Positions 1 to 12,730 of a stretch of DNA of 64,000 nt are shown here, one piece after another (the first letter of the stretch is position 1; each line of letters opens with the position of its first letter). Location of the stretch: positions 43,251,835 through 43,315,834 of the forward strand of contig NC_088102.1 in assembly GCF_036370855.1 (NCBI RefSeq), given 5' to 3'. The DNA is from Dromaius novaehollandiae (Eukaryota > Chordata > Aves > Casuariiformes > Dromaiidae). Position numbers and translations under genes: made by a program. The notes below the pieces were generated by a model. The model made no database searches. It was not told where the DNA came from and saw only the letters and a program-made list of their open reading frames with translations.

Positions 1-428
1 AACTGCTTTACTATGATTCACTTGGAATAAATATGTGAGTTCCCAGAATAGCTCCTGGATAAAAAAAAAAAAAAAAAGCAATTGCATGAGGATAGGTAAT
101 TATTCCATCGGTTCTGAATTCCTCCTTTTATCAGTTTCATTGTCATTGTACCTACACTGTGTACCTGCTTGGGTCCTTTCTGCAATGTCTCTGTGGTTGA
201 TCCAAGTATGGCTGATGTGCATCTGATGACCAGCTTATTTGACACTACTCTGCTATAACTACAGTGGATGCTATAAAGCCACAATACACTGAACTCTGTC
301 ACTTCAATTAGTAATGTTTTACATAATCCTTTGGAAAACTTGGCTAGTGATGCGCAGTAGCTTGTTGATTGATCAATAAATCAGGCAATGTTCAGACACC
401 AAGAACAGGCAGAATTGGAACTATTTAC
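1..428 (-). other. ITPKA: Part of ITPKA intron 4
   Basis: Sequence 3' of exon 4, without a recognisable further ITPKA exon. It holds an A-run at about 61-77 and nothing else notable. An open frame at 18-302 on the minus strand shows no resemblance to the missing C-terminal kinase region and is taken as chance. Confidence 0.7.
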
Positions 429-633
429 CTTAATCCCTTCAATCCTGAAGCCCAGGTTGGCACTGGAGCTGATGGTTTCCCTCCATTGCATGTATCGGGG
501 CTTGGTGACAGCATGCTGCGCATTCTCTTCTGCTGTAGGAGCAAGAGGATCCACTTCAATCATTTTCTTGTACATGTCCTTACGCAGCTTTGGTTTCTCA
601 CGGGCCTTAGTCAACTCTTCCTCCAGGTATGTC
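429..633 (-). CDS. ITPKA: ITPKA exon 4: InsP3-binding insert of the kinase domain; last exon in the window
   Basis: 205-bp exon between a tttgcag|GACATA acceptor and an ATTAAG|GTAAAT donor. It completes R251 and encodes residues 252-319. The product starts [20 protein letters not shown], passes through [20 protein letters not shown] and [10 protein letters not shown], and ends FRIEGIK. In the crystal structures of mammalian ITPKA this part includes the helical insert that clamps the inositol head group. It ends in phase 0. No later ITPKA exon (the region with the SSLLF and DFGK motifs) could be found in 1-428 on either strand, so the gene continues past the left edge and the model here is 3'-incomplete. 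Confidence 0.95.
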
Positions 634-2339
634 CTGCAAAAACATCACATCCCAAAAAAACTGCTAGAACTCTCCAAACATTTATTTTGTAACTTATAAT
701 AACTGGTCTCAGAAGAGGTCGATCACAAAAATAAGCATTATCATTATCCCAGCTTTGTATATGGGGAAAACTGAAGAACACAGATTAATGGCTGCCTAGG
801 ATTATTTAGTGAAACAGTAATAGGAATCTTGTCATTCATTTCTTGCTCTAACTGTACCTTTACTTACTGTTATGTATTATTGCTATATCCTGCTTGCAGA
901 GTGGAAGAAAGCTGAATTCCCATTCTTCCATGACACAGAAAAGTATTTTCAGAAGATAATTAAGAGAGATCACTTACAGTGAAATCAAAAGCAGATGTGC
1001 CTGCTGAAGCCTTACATTATTCTCTCTCCTCAAGAAAAACTAACTTCAGTCATGCTTGATTTTTCAGGCCTCAGAAAGCAATTCAGGCTATACTTTATGT
1101 ATCAGGCACACAAGACCACTCCTCGTGTAGTAAAAATGAGAGTAAAGCACATTACTTCTTTTCGTTTGGAGCTGCAATTTCTCAGATAACTAAGAAAGTG
1201 AAAGTTTGTCACCCTGCACCTTCCCATTTTGCTGTTATCACTCTAACCATTAATTTGGTAACCATTAGAAAGGTACCATGCATGTTCTCTACACTCCACT
1301 GGACTCCCAGAGGTTGTCTCTCTCCACAAAGTTTGAACTTTGTCAGGTGCCTGGAGTGTACTTTCTTCATCACAGTGACATAAACAGGGCTGGCATTTAG
1401 GAGATACTGTCACCCATTACCAGAATGACAACTACTTTGAATAAAATACTTACTTCTGCAAATTGTTCATCTTTCTTCTAGGCATGTCTGTGCTACACAC
1501 TTCTACCTTGAGTTAGCAGACAGACAGACACTTAAGGTTCTGCATCTATTTGAAAAGACTTGCCTAGACTACTCTAAGTTGAATACCTCATTTAGCCCAA
1601 TAACTCTGAGCATCTGAGTCAGCGCCAAAAGATGAACAGGACAGTTCATACCTCTCTGAACTGTTACTCCAGGCTATCAACAGATTCCTTATCTATTTAT
1701 TAGTTATGCTTAGTTAACCTTTTATAGGTTTTCCTCTCAATCATAGACAAGAGAAAAGGAACAGAAAACAAGATTCTGGAGAACAAAGCAATAGCATCGT
1801 GGAGATGTGAGACTGGGGAAGGACATAGGCCAGTCCTGGGCAGATTGTCAATTTTTTTCTCTACAGGAAAGACCACTACCATTGAAGAGTCATTCAAGCT
1901 TTGGAAATGGGTTTTCATACTGCTATTTAGTCATTCATACTTAGAGAAGGCAATTTTATTCTTTGTTGGTTTTTTTCAATCATTGTGTAAGCAAAGATTA
2001 AAAGAACTGGCAGTGAGTGAATCATGTAATTTTTTTTCTGTGTAGTATCAGGCCACTGCAGGGAAACCTTGCCTCAAATCACCCCTGAAAATATCTTGAT
2101 GTGGGTAGTTTTTGAGGCTACAGATCATTCAGTCTCCAGAATCTATGTACAATCAGGCAACAACAGAATGTGTTCTCCTCAGGTTGTCAAGGCAATTACC
2201 AAGCCAATAACAGGCTGCGTACACTGAACCCCAAGGCTCCAAAAATGTTATCAAGCTCCTCCAGGCAAAGCGTGGCAACATCCTCCCTTCCCCCAAGTGC
2301 ATTCGGGCTGGAAAGCACATTCTCATTCATGTCTCTCAC
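634..2339 (-). other. ITPKA: ITPKA intron 3
   Basis: Intron of 1706 bp with GT-AG ends between exons 3 and 4. A MIR-like remnant lies at about 735-840. I see no other structure. Confidence 0.85.
735..840 (+). repeat. MIR-like SINE remnant (weak)
   Basis: The run 'attatccc', 'tatggggaaaactgaag', 'acacagatt' and the following 'ggctgcctaggattatttagtgaaacagtaatagga' follow the order of the MIR core (cccattttacagatggggaaactgagg... aagtgacttgcc...). Divergence is high, and the call rests on order of short matches. Confidence 0.4.
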
Positions 2340-2553
2340 CTGATCCCCATCTTACAGTCCATCACACATGGCCCTTCAAAATCAGTAAGCAAGTCATCCA
2401 GCTGAATGTAGCTCTCGCCATCTCTCTCCACCACACCGTGGAAGCAAGGAACACAGGAGCGTAGCGGATCTTTCATCAGTCGCTCAAAACACTCCTTTTC
2501 ATTCTCTGAGAAACGCTTGAGAATCTTCCCACTGTCAGCTGCCTTGAAACTCC
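2340..2553 (-). CDS. ITPKA: ITPKA exon 3: N-lobe and PxxxDxKxG motif of the kinase domain
   Basis: 214-bp exon between a ctttttag|GGAGTT acceptor and an ATCAG|GTGAGA donor, encoding residues 180-250 and two bases of codon 251. It begins [19 protein letters not shown], where the lysine of ILKR corresponds to the ATP-contacting lysine of the N-lobe. It continues through [20 protein letters not shown] to [11 protein letters not shown] (241-251). That last piece is the signature PxxxDxKxG of the inositol polyphosphate kinase family (PF03770), needed for catalysis and substrate binding. Phases with exons 2 and 4 are consistent (G|GG and AG|G). The open reading continues a few codons into the intron on the acceptor side, but the splice site and homology define the boundary. 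Confidence 0.95.
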
Positions 2554-4743
2554 CTAAAAAGAAAATCAAACACATGTTGACACGGCTGACCTACAGAAGA
2601 GAAAAACACCTTTCCCCAGCACCCTGGCCTCATCCACCTCATCCCCATGATACCAAATAAAGATCCCCCCCGCCAATAGAAAAGGTAACATACGTCTCAT
2701 AAAAAGTTAAAACACCCAGGACAAACACAGCCATTGGCAATGAAAATCTATTTGGATACATTTCCATATCAGAATTCATAGCTTTAAAGAGTGCAGCTGC
2801 TCCAGACCATGTTTTTTTTTCTTTTTTCATGCTAAACTCTTTGTTAGGATATTAAACATTGGTATACGGTACTTATTAACATGTGCAGGAAGAAGCCACA
2901 GGTTAGACTTTGTTAATACTCTGACAGGCTATTTTAAAGCTGCATAACACTGCCAGTGTTGGCTGTGCCCTGAATCCTCCCATAGGGTATGTCTGCTGAG
3001 TGTGTACGTACCAAAGCAGTGCGGTCAATCAGTGACCATTAAGCATCCACCAACAGGCCAGAAGCCAAGCACTGCCCTTTCTACACATGCACTCTGTGAC
3101 CGTACATGCCTATAACCTCCAGGTACTGCAGCTCCTCTGGAGCCCTGCTAATCTGCAGGTACAGACTGTAGCACGATTGTTTCACAACCCTGGCGTTGAA
3201 TCTCATCCAGTACAAGCGATACAGTGTACATAGGCCAAGATTGGCAGTAATTAGATTCCAGCCACAGAAGTCACTCTCCTGTCCTGCAGCATGCCAACAA
3301 CATCAGAGGAAAGTACATGCTTCGCTCAGAGGGAGCCTTTAATCTACACAGCATAAAATAGGCCCCAAAGTAGGAGCCTGATTAAACCTGGGGCTGAAAC
3401 TCAACTTTTATCACAGTAGGATCCTCCATACAGCCATTAGCAACTGGTTCTTCTCCAGCAAATCCTAGAACCGGCGCTGCCTCAGCACAAGGGCTGGAGT
3501 GGTGATGGCCCAGGTTATAGTTTAGAAAGAACTTGTCATATCAGAGAAGACTAGCTGCAAAAATGATGGACTAAATGCAACTATAGAAAACTACCTAAAG
3601 GGAACTGGAACATCCTCTCTCCTTCTAATCTGCTTCTGGTAACCTCACATCTCTCCTCCTCCACCCTACACAAACTCCCCAAAGGGTTATGATGACATGA
3701 CCAGTGTACCACTTCACACAGATCAAGCCAACCCCATATACACTGCGACAGAAACTGCAAGCAATAAGATCGGATCGTCTTGACACTCTGCCTGATACCA
3801 TCACCCCCACTGTGCAAATGCAGCTACCTCATTTCTAGGACTGAATATATATGTCTGCACAGCTTTGCACTGCACCATGTTAGTGCATTAGAATATAGAG
3901 AGGCGGTTCAGGTACTGCACTAAAGCACTATGCACTGTAGGTGCCTGCCCGCATGTACTAATAAACTCTGCACTAGCAGATTAGGAACACAGGCAGCTTA
4001 GGAAATGAAGCATGAATCAAACTTGATGACTTCTATTTGGTTTTTTGCCTTACCAATAAAACAAAGCCTAAATCAGGAGCACATTTAACAAGTTCTACAT
4101 ACACTAGACTCAGCTGATTGAGCTGCTCCTTGTGCTCATGTAGTGAGCAACGACAGACTCACAATGCGAACACCTGGTCATCAAGTTTCTATTTCACCAT
4201 GTTTGTTTTTCACATGAGCATTTACATTAAGATGTGGGGTTTGGAATTGGTACGAGAAGTGCAGTACTCACCAGGGCTGAGGCACGTAAAGGAACGGACA
4301 GTTATCCTTTCCACTAAGGAACTAACATACTGGCTACTCACTCAAGAGAGATGATACGGTACCACAAGCAACAGCCAGGCCTTCAACTTCACTCTCCAGT
4401 CCCTCTTGTTTTCCTCTAACATGTATTTTACACGTACCATTTTACAAGTGCAGCCCAGAGCATAGCCCTTCCCCGCAAAGTCTGCCCATTGCTTCCTTGT
4501 TCATCTCCTTATTCAGATTTAACACTTCCCCTTTCTATCTCCCACCACAGTTGAAAGAAAGATGCTCAAGTTCACAGATTCTTCTGGTGTCACATGGTTC
4601 CTTTTTACCTGAAGGAAGCAAGAACTGACCGATCACCTGCTCAGACCCCAACACAAAGCAGATTAAGAAACACTGAAATAATTGTTTTCCTTGCCACTGC
4701 CATCCCCATAAGAGGGACAAAACACTGAAGATACCCATCTCAC
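2554..4743 (-). other. ITPKA: ITPKA intron 2
   Basis: Intron of 2190 bp with canonical ends. No repeat, RNA gene or further exon was recognised in it. Confidence 0.85.
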
Positions 4744-4840
4744 CTGTATGCCCAGCCAGCTGCACCCAGGAGTAGCGTTTCTTGAAGGGGCTGATGACTG
4801 GTAAGTTAACCATGGTTTTAATCGTATGCCATGCCTTTTT
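4744..4840 (-). CDS. ITPKA: ITPKA exon 2: calmodulin-binding segment
   Basis: 97-bp exon between a ttccag|AAAAAG acceptor and an ACAG|GTGAGA donor, encoding residues 148-179 plus the first base of codon 180. It opens KKAWHTIKTMVNLPVISPFK and ends VQLAGHT. In mammalian ITPKA this segment is the calmodulin-binding region; the aromatic anchor corresponds to W151 here. It then leads into the start of the inositol polyphosphate kinase domain. Exon 1 ends in phase 0 and this exon starts in phase 0, so the join is clean. The match to ITPKA-type proteins is nearly residue for residue. Confidence 0.95.
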
Positions 4841-5904
4841 CTGGAATACAGAGAAAAGAAATATTAAATTGGACAAACTCTGAAATCCTGACCCACCACG
4901 AACGTACCAAGTAGCCTGAAATTCATGCACACTGACTTATTCCTCCCCAGTTTGTTTGTAAAACCTGTAAATGTTCAAAGGTGGAACCACAAAACATACT
5001 CTGTGTGATCATCATTGGAAAAATTCACACATAAGAACAAGAATGGAAATACTTCCTACCATTCACAAGAAAACTGCCTGCAAGGCATAAAAAATGTGTC
5101 ATGCTGTGCATGTCCCAGGCCTGTTCTTAGCCACACCTGACCCTCTCTCTGTCTGAGTCACACAGTACACAGATGGCAGACTCTGAATGCACACATAAGC
5201 CCACTAAAGTTTCTATGAGATATGAACATAAGCAGCTTGCCACTGTCAACAATACTTCTTTCCCCAGAGGCCTTCAGCATCACCTCATGATTAACAGCTT
5301 TCTCCAAGTCAGCAGGTGATTCTTATTGTGATAGATGCATAGAAAATGCCTCTCTAATTAGGCACCAAGGTCACCTAGTTCCCTGTAACACCAGTTGACA
5401 ATGTGCTGTAGGATCTATGCCAAGTCATGGGTTTTCCTGCTCTGTCCCCTCCTTCCCAATCCTGTTATATTTTAACAAAGCTGGGCACCGCTCTTGCCAC
5501 CTTGGCTGTCCCACAGTGCAGCTGTGTGGATACCACTGCAGGCAGGCAGGGAAACACAGCAGCTGCTCGGATACAGCCATCGAGTGCCCTGTCGCAATGC
5601 GGGGGAAGTAGAAAGTGAAAAAGTCTCAGGTTTTGGAACCGAAAGCCAGGTAAGTAAGAATCACAGCCCATAATGACACTGGTATTCACATTACAGAGTA
5701 AGTGATCCCAAAGTGCTTTACAAATGAGGAAGGCAGTCTCATTTCTTCTTTCTCTAGGACATGATGTCCTGCTGAACAAAAAGCAGCTGGTAACAGCCCA
5801 CAGTTGTTCTGCACAACAATTTAGTACTGAAGGTTTTTTGCTGAGACCAAGTACAGTTGGTGGGTAGGCTGGATTTTAAGCAGCACTTATCAATGGCTCA
5901 AACA

Positions 5905-5945
5905 TGCTCCATCAAAGTCAATGGGAGCCATTGATTTCACCAAGA
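5905..5945. repeat. Fragment of an ancient dispersed repeat ('tcaatgggagc' motif)
   Basis: The stretch 'catcaaagtcaatgggagcc' and 'attgatttca' has the near-palindromic 'tgaagtcaatggg' core that recurs in bird, turtle and crocodilian DNA as the centre of an old inverted-repeat element. Only the core is left, so the assignment is tentative. Confidence 0.3.
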
Positions 5946-7167
5946 AGAGTCCAAAGCATTGCTGAAAACCTGAAAATCCACCTTTAAAATACTACACGTT
6001 CTCTAGCAGAGACAGCGATTTGGTGATTTAGATGCTCAAGCCATCTAACGACTACTGTCTTCTACAAAAGACTTTATGGAAGTAAAAAATGCAAAAAGTG
6101 AAATTGCAGGCAATGCTATAGAGGCAAAGTGTAGTTTTCCGGATCACGTACTGGCATGGTCATCCTTCCCCACACTTGTTCTGTTATAACAGGTTTCTTG
6201 TGAGGTATCCTCTGGCGATGTTGGTCATCATGTGATGGCAAAACCCTGTGGCTGTCCTGACATGTCAAGAGGATATGGAAACTCATAGAAGCAAGACTTG
6301 CTTTCACAAGAACATTGTAAATTATGCTGCTAATTTAAACTGACATAATGATATAATTTCCATAGGGATATACTTATCCTGAAATAAGATTGTTTTTCTC
6401 TTATTTAACTTATCTTGGTTTTGAAAGCTGTTCAAGCTGAAATGAAGTCACTCTTGGTCTGATACGTGTACCGTGCAGCAGTAATTTTGGATTTTGTATT
6501 ATGTATTATTTGCCTTAAACTGTTCCAAACTACCATTGTGCAGTGCTAAACAGTGGCTGGGCTAGCAGCTTTTTAGTGGCAATGAAGAAAATTCTTGTAC
6601 ATCATTTGGAAACATCCAACATCCTTGTGGGCAAAAGTGCAATGTAAATATTGTTATTCAAATAGAAAAGATAATAAATGTCTTCTGTATAGTCTATTTG
6701 CCAGATCTAGCTGACAGTAGAATCCCTTCAGTCTGCTCTGCTGTTTCTGCTCCAGACAGACAGGGCTAAGTTATTACAGAATAGTGGAACGTAAACTTCG
6801 TTGTCAGTTAAAACATTCCCTTTGAATGTAGCCTCTGAAGAAATTTAAGTTTTTAAAGACTCCAGCTCAGTTTTCAGGGTAGCTCTGCTGTCTCCCCATC
6901 CCTCAGTCAGAAATGAGCAGTGCTCCACATCCCTCCCGTAAAGATCCCATGCTCATCATAATGTCCCTCTCCTAACATACTGTATCCTGTCCGTCTCCCA
7001 ATGATTTGTCATACTGCTATATCCAAAAGTGAGGAGAAGCACAGGTTTTCAAGGAATGCACGTCAGCTGTCAATGCAACACCACACGCTAGTGGCTTTCC
7101 CACCTCCTCCCTCCCACCTAGCCCTAGGAAGCTGCAGTTTATATTTTTACTGGGGGTGTGAAGGAGA

Positions 7168-7205
7168 GACAATGGGCCAAATTCAGCCCCAGTTCAAGCA
7201 GGCTT
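7168..7205. repeat. Fragment of an ancient dispersed repeat ('gggccaaattcagccc' motif)
   Basis: The terminal-type motif 'gggccaaattcagcccc' is typical of the end of the same old sauropsid inverted-repeat element as the one at about 33.8 kb. It is short and tentative. Confidence 0.3.
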
Positions 7206-7985
7206 TGGCTGCTTAGGTTACAGCTACCTTGGATGAATATGTTTGAGCTACTGAAACAATAAACACACATGGTCGATTTGTTACAGTCTCTTCACAGGCC
7301 TTTTTGCCTTAACTCAGGGAAAGCATGACACTCAAGCTAGTATGGAAAGGACTGCTGCTTCAGCATCCCAGCATGCTGCCATCGGCAGGGCTTCGGCAGA
7401 TGCACTCTCCCCCACTGCAACTTCCAGTCCCCAAGCTCACTCAAGCCACTGCCAGCAAGCAAACAGGGCTGCGTGCTCTTGGAGCAGCGGTGTGAGTGGG
7501 AAGATGAAGACTCCTTGTGCCTGTTGTGGGAGGAATCTTTCTCGCTTCTATTTCTAAAGCAAGATCTCTTTCTCTTTGTTAGCAATGGTTTCATGTGCTT
7601 TTCCAACCGCTGTTTCATGCAGCAATAGCAAAGAGGACTGCTGCCTATGTGCAGTTGCAGTCCATGTCTCCCTCAGTGCACATTTCCTCTAGATTCCTGC
7701 TCAATCTTCCTTGGTCTTTTGCTCAACCTGGTTTTCTCCAAACCCCTAATTCAGTGTTTGATGCTATCCACATATATTCAGAGAAAGTTCTCATTTCTCT
7801 CTAATAGCATTGCCTGAATCAGATGCCTCTGACGTGACCGAAGCAGTTTCATATTCCTCTTCAGATCCGTATACTGAAGAGTTCTCCAGAGTGGAAGGAA
7901 GGCATTCCAAAAGGCCCAGAAGTCAAACACGAGAAATGTGAGCATTCTTAGATTCAGCATACAAATTATTGACACATTTTATGTA

Positions 7986-8022
7986 TTTTATACATACATA
8001 CATGTATACATACATACATAAA
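7986..8022. repeat. (TACA)n microsatellite
   Basis: Imperfect TACA/CATA tetranucleotide run, interrupted by 'tgta' in the middle so that the two halves are partly self-complementary. Confidence 0.85.
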
Positions 8023-11000
8023 AGCAATAAAAGGAGTGGTATGCTAAAGAGGGGGAAAGCTAGTTTCCTGTTGTCTAGCTGGCAAAAGAGCAGAAACCAA
8101 GCAGAAGAGTATGGGAGGACTCACCCCTCCAGGGGGGCCACAGTGCATTCAAGACATTGTGGCTCAATATCTGATGTTGACCTGTTCTATGGTATCTGGA
8201 TTACTCATTTGAGTCACTCTTCCAAATGTGAAGCACAGCACTAGAAAGGCATATTTCCAGGCAGAAGATAAGGCAAACTTGCTCTGTGTTAGCACTGACG
8301 TGTGTGGACATGATACTGGCCAGATGGGATGTGCAACAGCATCTCCAGCCCAGTCACCCCTGGAGAGAGGTAGCTGTTGCCATAATGCCTATCCCATCAA
8401 GAAACAATGAAGACAGGCAGCAACCAACAGCCCCCGGCTCCTGAGTATACAGCTCCCCCCAGGCCTGCCCCACCATGTTATTAGTATGCAGAAGCACAGC
8501 CATCACACAAGCGATGTTTGCACAAGTAGGACTTGGTACAAACCCACTAAACTCTGAGAGCACTCGCATCCATTCCCCAGGCATCACTGTCCCCAAGAAT
8601 TGATCTGCAGGAACTGCCAGGCTTTCCTGAAACCCTCCCATGATCAGGGCAAAAACATCCTAATAGCAAAATCTGTTGAATGGATTAGTGCAGACACTTG
8701 ATTCTCCGATTTTTTTTTCCCTCCAATGGGGCAGTATAAAACAAGTAAAATCTCTCTCTGAGCATATGCTAAATCCCTCACGGACAGGTGATCTACTCTG
8801 ACCCCTAAGGACAACAGAGGACAGGGACCTGTACCTTCCTCTGCTGATCTATGGAAAAATAAATACGTCCTCCTAATTTAAGTGGAAAATGACAAAGACC
8901 ACAGTTCTGCAAATGCTTAAAAGACATACAACTACCCTCAGGCAAGCACTGACAATCAGGTAACATATACAGGAATTTGCAGAATTGAGTCCTAACTGAA
9001 GAAAGAAAAAAAAAAAAAGCATTAAAATAGCTATGATATGTAAACTAACATGGTGGGAAGGGGGAAATGAGAAAAAAAATTTTCTCAAAAAAAATGTCAG
9101 TTCTAATGAAACTAGCATTTTACCTGAAACTGTAGTGATTTAAAGAAAAAAAGTAGGCAGAAATGTAACATAAATTAATAAGGGCCCTAAAAACATTCAT
9201 TTTTCCATTTTCATCAGCAGGGTAGAGAAGTAGCCTCTTGCCTGAGCTGGTAAGTAGATAATTGTGCTAGGCTATAGTAAGCAATGACCCTAGGATCCTT
9301 TTTCCAAGAAAACTTCAGCAGTTTCTTTATGCGAGATCCTGTTGTCTTTTTTTTCTGTGCACTAGTACAAGCCTACGCAAGCCTACAAAGAGCTATTATG
9401 ACAGTAAGAAACAAAAGGACAGGGAAAAATTTCTATATAATTTTTTTCCCCCCTAAAAGACTTTAAGGAAAGAAAGAGTACTTAATTGTCAGTCATCATA
9501 ATCTAATGTTCTGTTAAAGTCCTTAAACCATTTAGGCTAAATTCTGCAACTCTGGGACGTGGGGACTGAAATGTGAACTGTATCACTGGTTGCCACTGCC
9601 TACTCAGTGTCTCACTAACTCCTAGAAGGAACAAGGTTCCTCCACAGGGACTTACAAGGAGTATAAAAAGCTGTGATTATCAAAAAGTTACTATATGTGT
9701 TTCAAAATAATTCTTAAGAGCCGTGCGTCCAAAACACAAAAGTACCGAGTAATACCTTGCTTGGCAATCTCGGCCAACGCTGTGCGACTGAGCAAGCGCA
9801 CGGGAAGGTGCCGGGTCTCGGTCCCTTGCAGAGCACAGAAACCACAACAATAGCGACCGGAAAACGTAACACCTGAGAGTGCATCAGAGCATTCGCTGAA
9901 ACTACTTTGTACGAGTGGGCCCCCAGCTAACAGTAAGTGTTACTAAGCTAGGTATCAGTTCGGTGTTATCCACACAGAGTATTACTCATTCTCCAGTGGC
10001 TCACCTTTCTTCTGTGGTTTTTTTTTTTTTTGTTGGTTTTTCTCCTTCTCTTACTTCTTCCTTCCTGGGTCACACACTAGCACCCATATTATTCTCTGTG
10101 ACAAAAGAAATCCTAAAAGTGTCCATGAGATTATTCACAGAGCTGTCATAAATACTAGCATGAACAGGTGGTATGGTCTAGTCCTGCAAAATGTAGCTCT
10201 TTGTTAGTATTTGTTCTCAACAACTTGTTTCTTTTAAACCTGTGTCCATTTTACAGTTTATTGTATTGGTTTTATATTTTATAGTATGTACATTTACTTA
10301 TAAAACCTGAATAAAAAGCTCTGAAGTTTTTAAAACTCAGTAAGTTAATTATAGCTACAAAATACTTAACTGTTTTACTTGCCTTAGTTTATTAAAACTG
10401 AAATCAGCTGGAAAGCTAGTTTGTTTGTTTTTTTTTTTAAATTCTTTATGCTTTCTATTTCACTTGAGTATTTCATTCAATCTTAATTAAATTTCAATTA
10501 AATTTATGTATTCAGATTTGGTCTCCATTTCCAATAGTCTGTTGTTGTATTTTAATTAGCTTTGACCTGACAGACTGGACCTGCGCAATGAACTTAAATA
10601 TGGCTTGCAAGCAAGCAACCATACTACTTTAATAAACTAAAGCTAACCTGAACAAACTTGCTGTCTCACTGCAGCCACTGCCAGCTGTCACCATAAAGTG
10701 CTCCCATAAGAAATCACTCTGAGCAGACCACTACTGAGACAATTACTAGGCTAATTTAATCACTTTGTAATTAGATATGCTTCTCTCTCTTGGTGAAAGT
10801 AATCAATAACTACAGCACTATAATTACAACCAATAAAAAATTACAAAAACACTTCAACAAGAATCTGCTGATTTGTCAAAATCGCAATGTTCCACAGAGA
10901 CAAGCTGATATCAGCATAATTCTCCCCAAACTGGTGGAGTTTTCCATGGGTTCAGCTTCACGGCACCCAGCCTGAAAGGTGATTGAGGACTTCACTGCTT

Positions 11001-11323
11001 CAAGGGTGTGTGCAGCTCTGGGACAGTGAACTGTACAGTTCCATTTGATGGGGAAATCTGGGGATTTGAGTGATATAAAAAGCATTTTAAAAGACAGCAA
11101 GTACTGCTGAGCAACATGCTATCTTTCCGGATCTAGAATTTACCTACTGAGGGATTCCTGTTTGAAGTTCTTTCACTTTGAGGCTTAGTTTACTTGTTTT
11201 TGCAGACTGAAAGAGGCAGGCCGTTAACTTGGTCAGAGCCAGATCCTGGAGCAACAGGTATTTTTATGCCTAATGTAAGCAAATGATAATTATCCTTGTT
11301 CCTTGGGGTTTTTTGTCTATAGG

Positions 11324-11402
11324 GGTGTGTGTGTGTGTGTGTGTACATGCATCTATATGTGTGTGTATATATATATGTATGCATACACACACACACACAC
11401 AC
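11324..11402. repeat. (TG)n-(TA)n-(CA)n compound microsatellite, self-complementary
   Basis: A (TG) tract at 11324-11345, an AT-rich middle (11346-11384) with alternating 'tatatatata', and a (CA) tract at 11385-11402. The outer tracts are reverse complements of each other, so the locus can fold into a cruciform or hairpin. Alternating purine-pyrimidine sequence also favours Z-DNA. Confidence 0.9.
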
Positions 11403-12713
11403 ATTAAACATCTATAGCATCTAGTATAAGCTTTTCATTGCAGTCTATCAAAATTCCATGACTTCTTTTGCTATTGTCCAGACCATAAAAGCTGAGTTAA
11501 CGATCACTTGGTATTTAAGAAACTTAGAAGACCTAATAAAGCATCATACTGCAATGGAAAAAGTGAGGCATATCTGCACTTTCTCCCTTATTTGCTGGGG
11601 GAAACACAACTTAGATATCCACCAGACAGGCCCTATGCAGGGAAGCAAAGTGCAGGATTTGCCCATAGCTAAAACAAAAATACCTCTAATAACAAACAAA
11701 CGTGCATTCATAATGTAAGGAAGGCACTTACTTTTCACTTTCAGCAGCCTGTTTCTGCGCTTTTGCCCCGTATTAAAGGTTTCTGGAATCCTTAAACTAA
11801 GGAGATTCTCACTGCCAAGTCTACTACCCACTTGGTTGAATCAGACATGAATCACAAATCAAGACAAGGATCTCAATGGGTGGGAGGTGAAAGAGCAAGT
11901 CAACAGGAAGAATGCTCCCCAAGCAAGCCCTGACAGGAGTCTGTGCGCAAACACAACCCTTATAACCAAGTTTGAGTGCTACACTTGAATCAACTCCCAA
12001 GACAGGGTGAGGCTCTTACAGCAAATGACTTAGCCCTATTATTACCACATTTCATCTTTTGTCACTGGACAGAAAAACAGGTTCCTGATGCACACAGGAA
12101 GCATTACTCTTCACCATATTCCCAGATGAGATTGTTCATCACAAGACAAAAAAGTATTTTGGCCTAGAATGTTGCTCTACACTAACTTGCATCGATTGAT
12201 AGCCCAGCCCAGAGTCCAGATTTTGGAATATGAACTTTGAAGGGGCTGTGCCCTGAACTAATGAGAACCAGCTTCATTCTCCAGATCATCAGAGGAGTTA
12301 TGCCAACCAACATCAACTGATCATTTGTGCAAATCACTGCAACTGACCTTTTGCCAGAGCAGCTGAATTAACCCAAACACTTCAGCTGTCACTCAAGGAA
12401 TATAAACAGGGTAACAGGGTCCTAGATCTAGGAAATTACTGAGCAACCTCCACATGTCATACTCCTTGGGAGCCTTAACTATCCCTTTTCTCTGCTTTAG
12501 TCAGGGGAGTCCCCAAGAAACTAATGCTTCCTGTTTTCTCACACAATTGATCTTCCTGTGGTACACAAGGGCCAGCTGGAGCAGGAAGACTGATGATGAA
12601 CAGCCAAGGAGAACGCACACTCCTGAGGAAAAACAGCAGTTTGCACGCTGCATGAGCAACTTCCTCATCTGCACCTCTAATCAGACTGCTAGGCAAACTG
12701 TGACTACACCTTC

Positions 12714-12730
12714 ATCTCTCTCTCTCTCAC
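12714..12730. repeat. (TC)n microsatellite
   Basis: Short run of eight TC dinucleotides. Confidence 0.8.
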
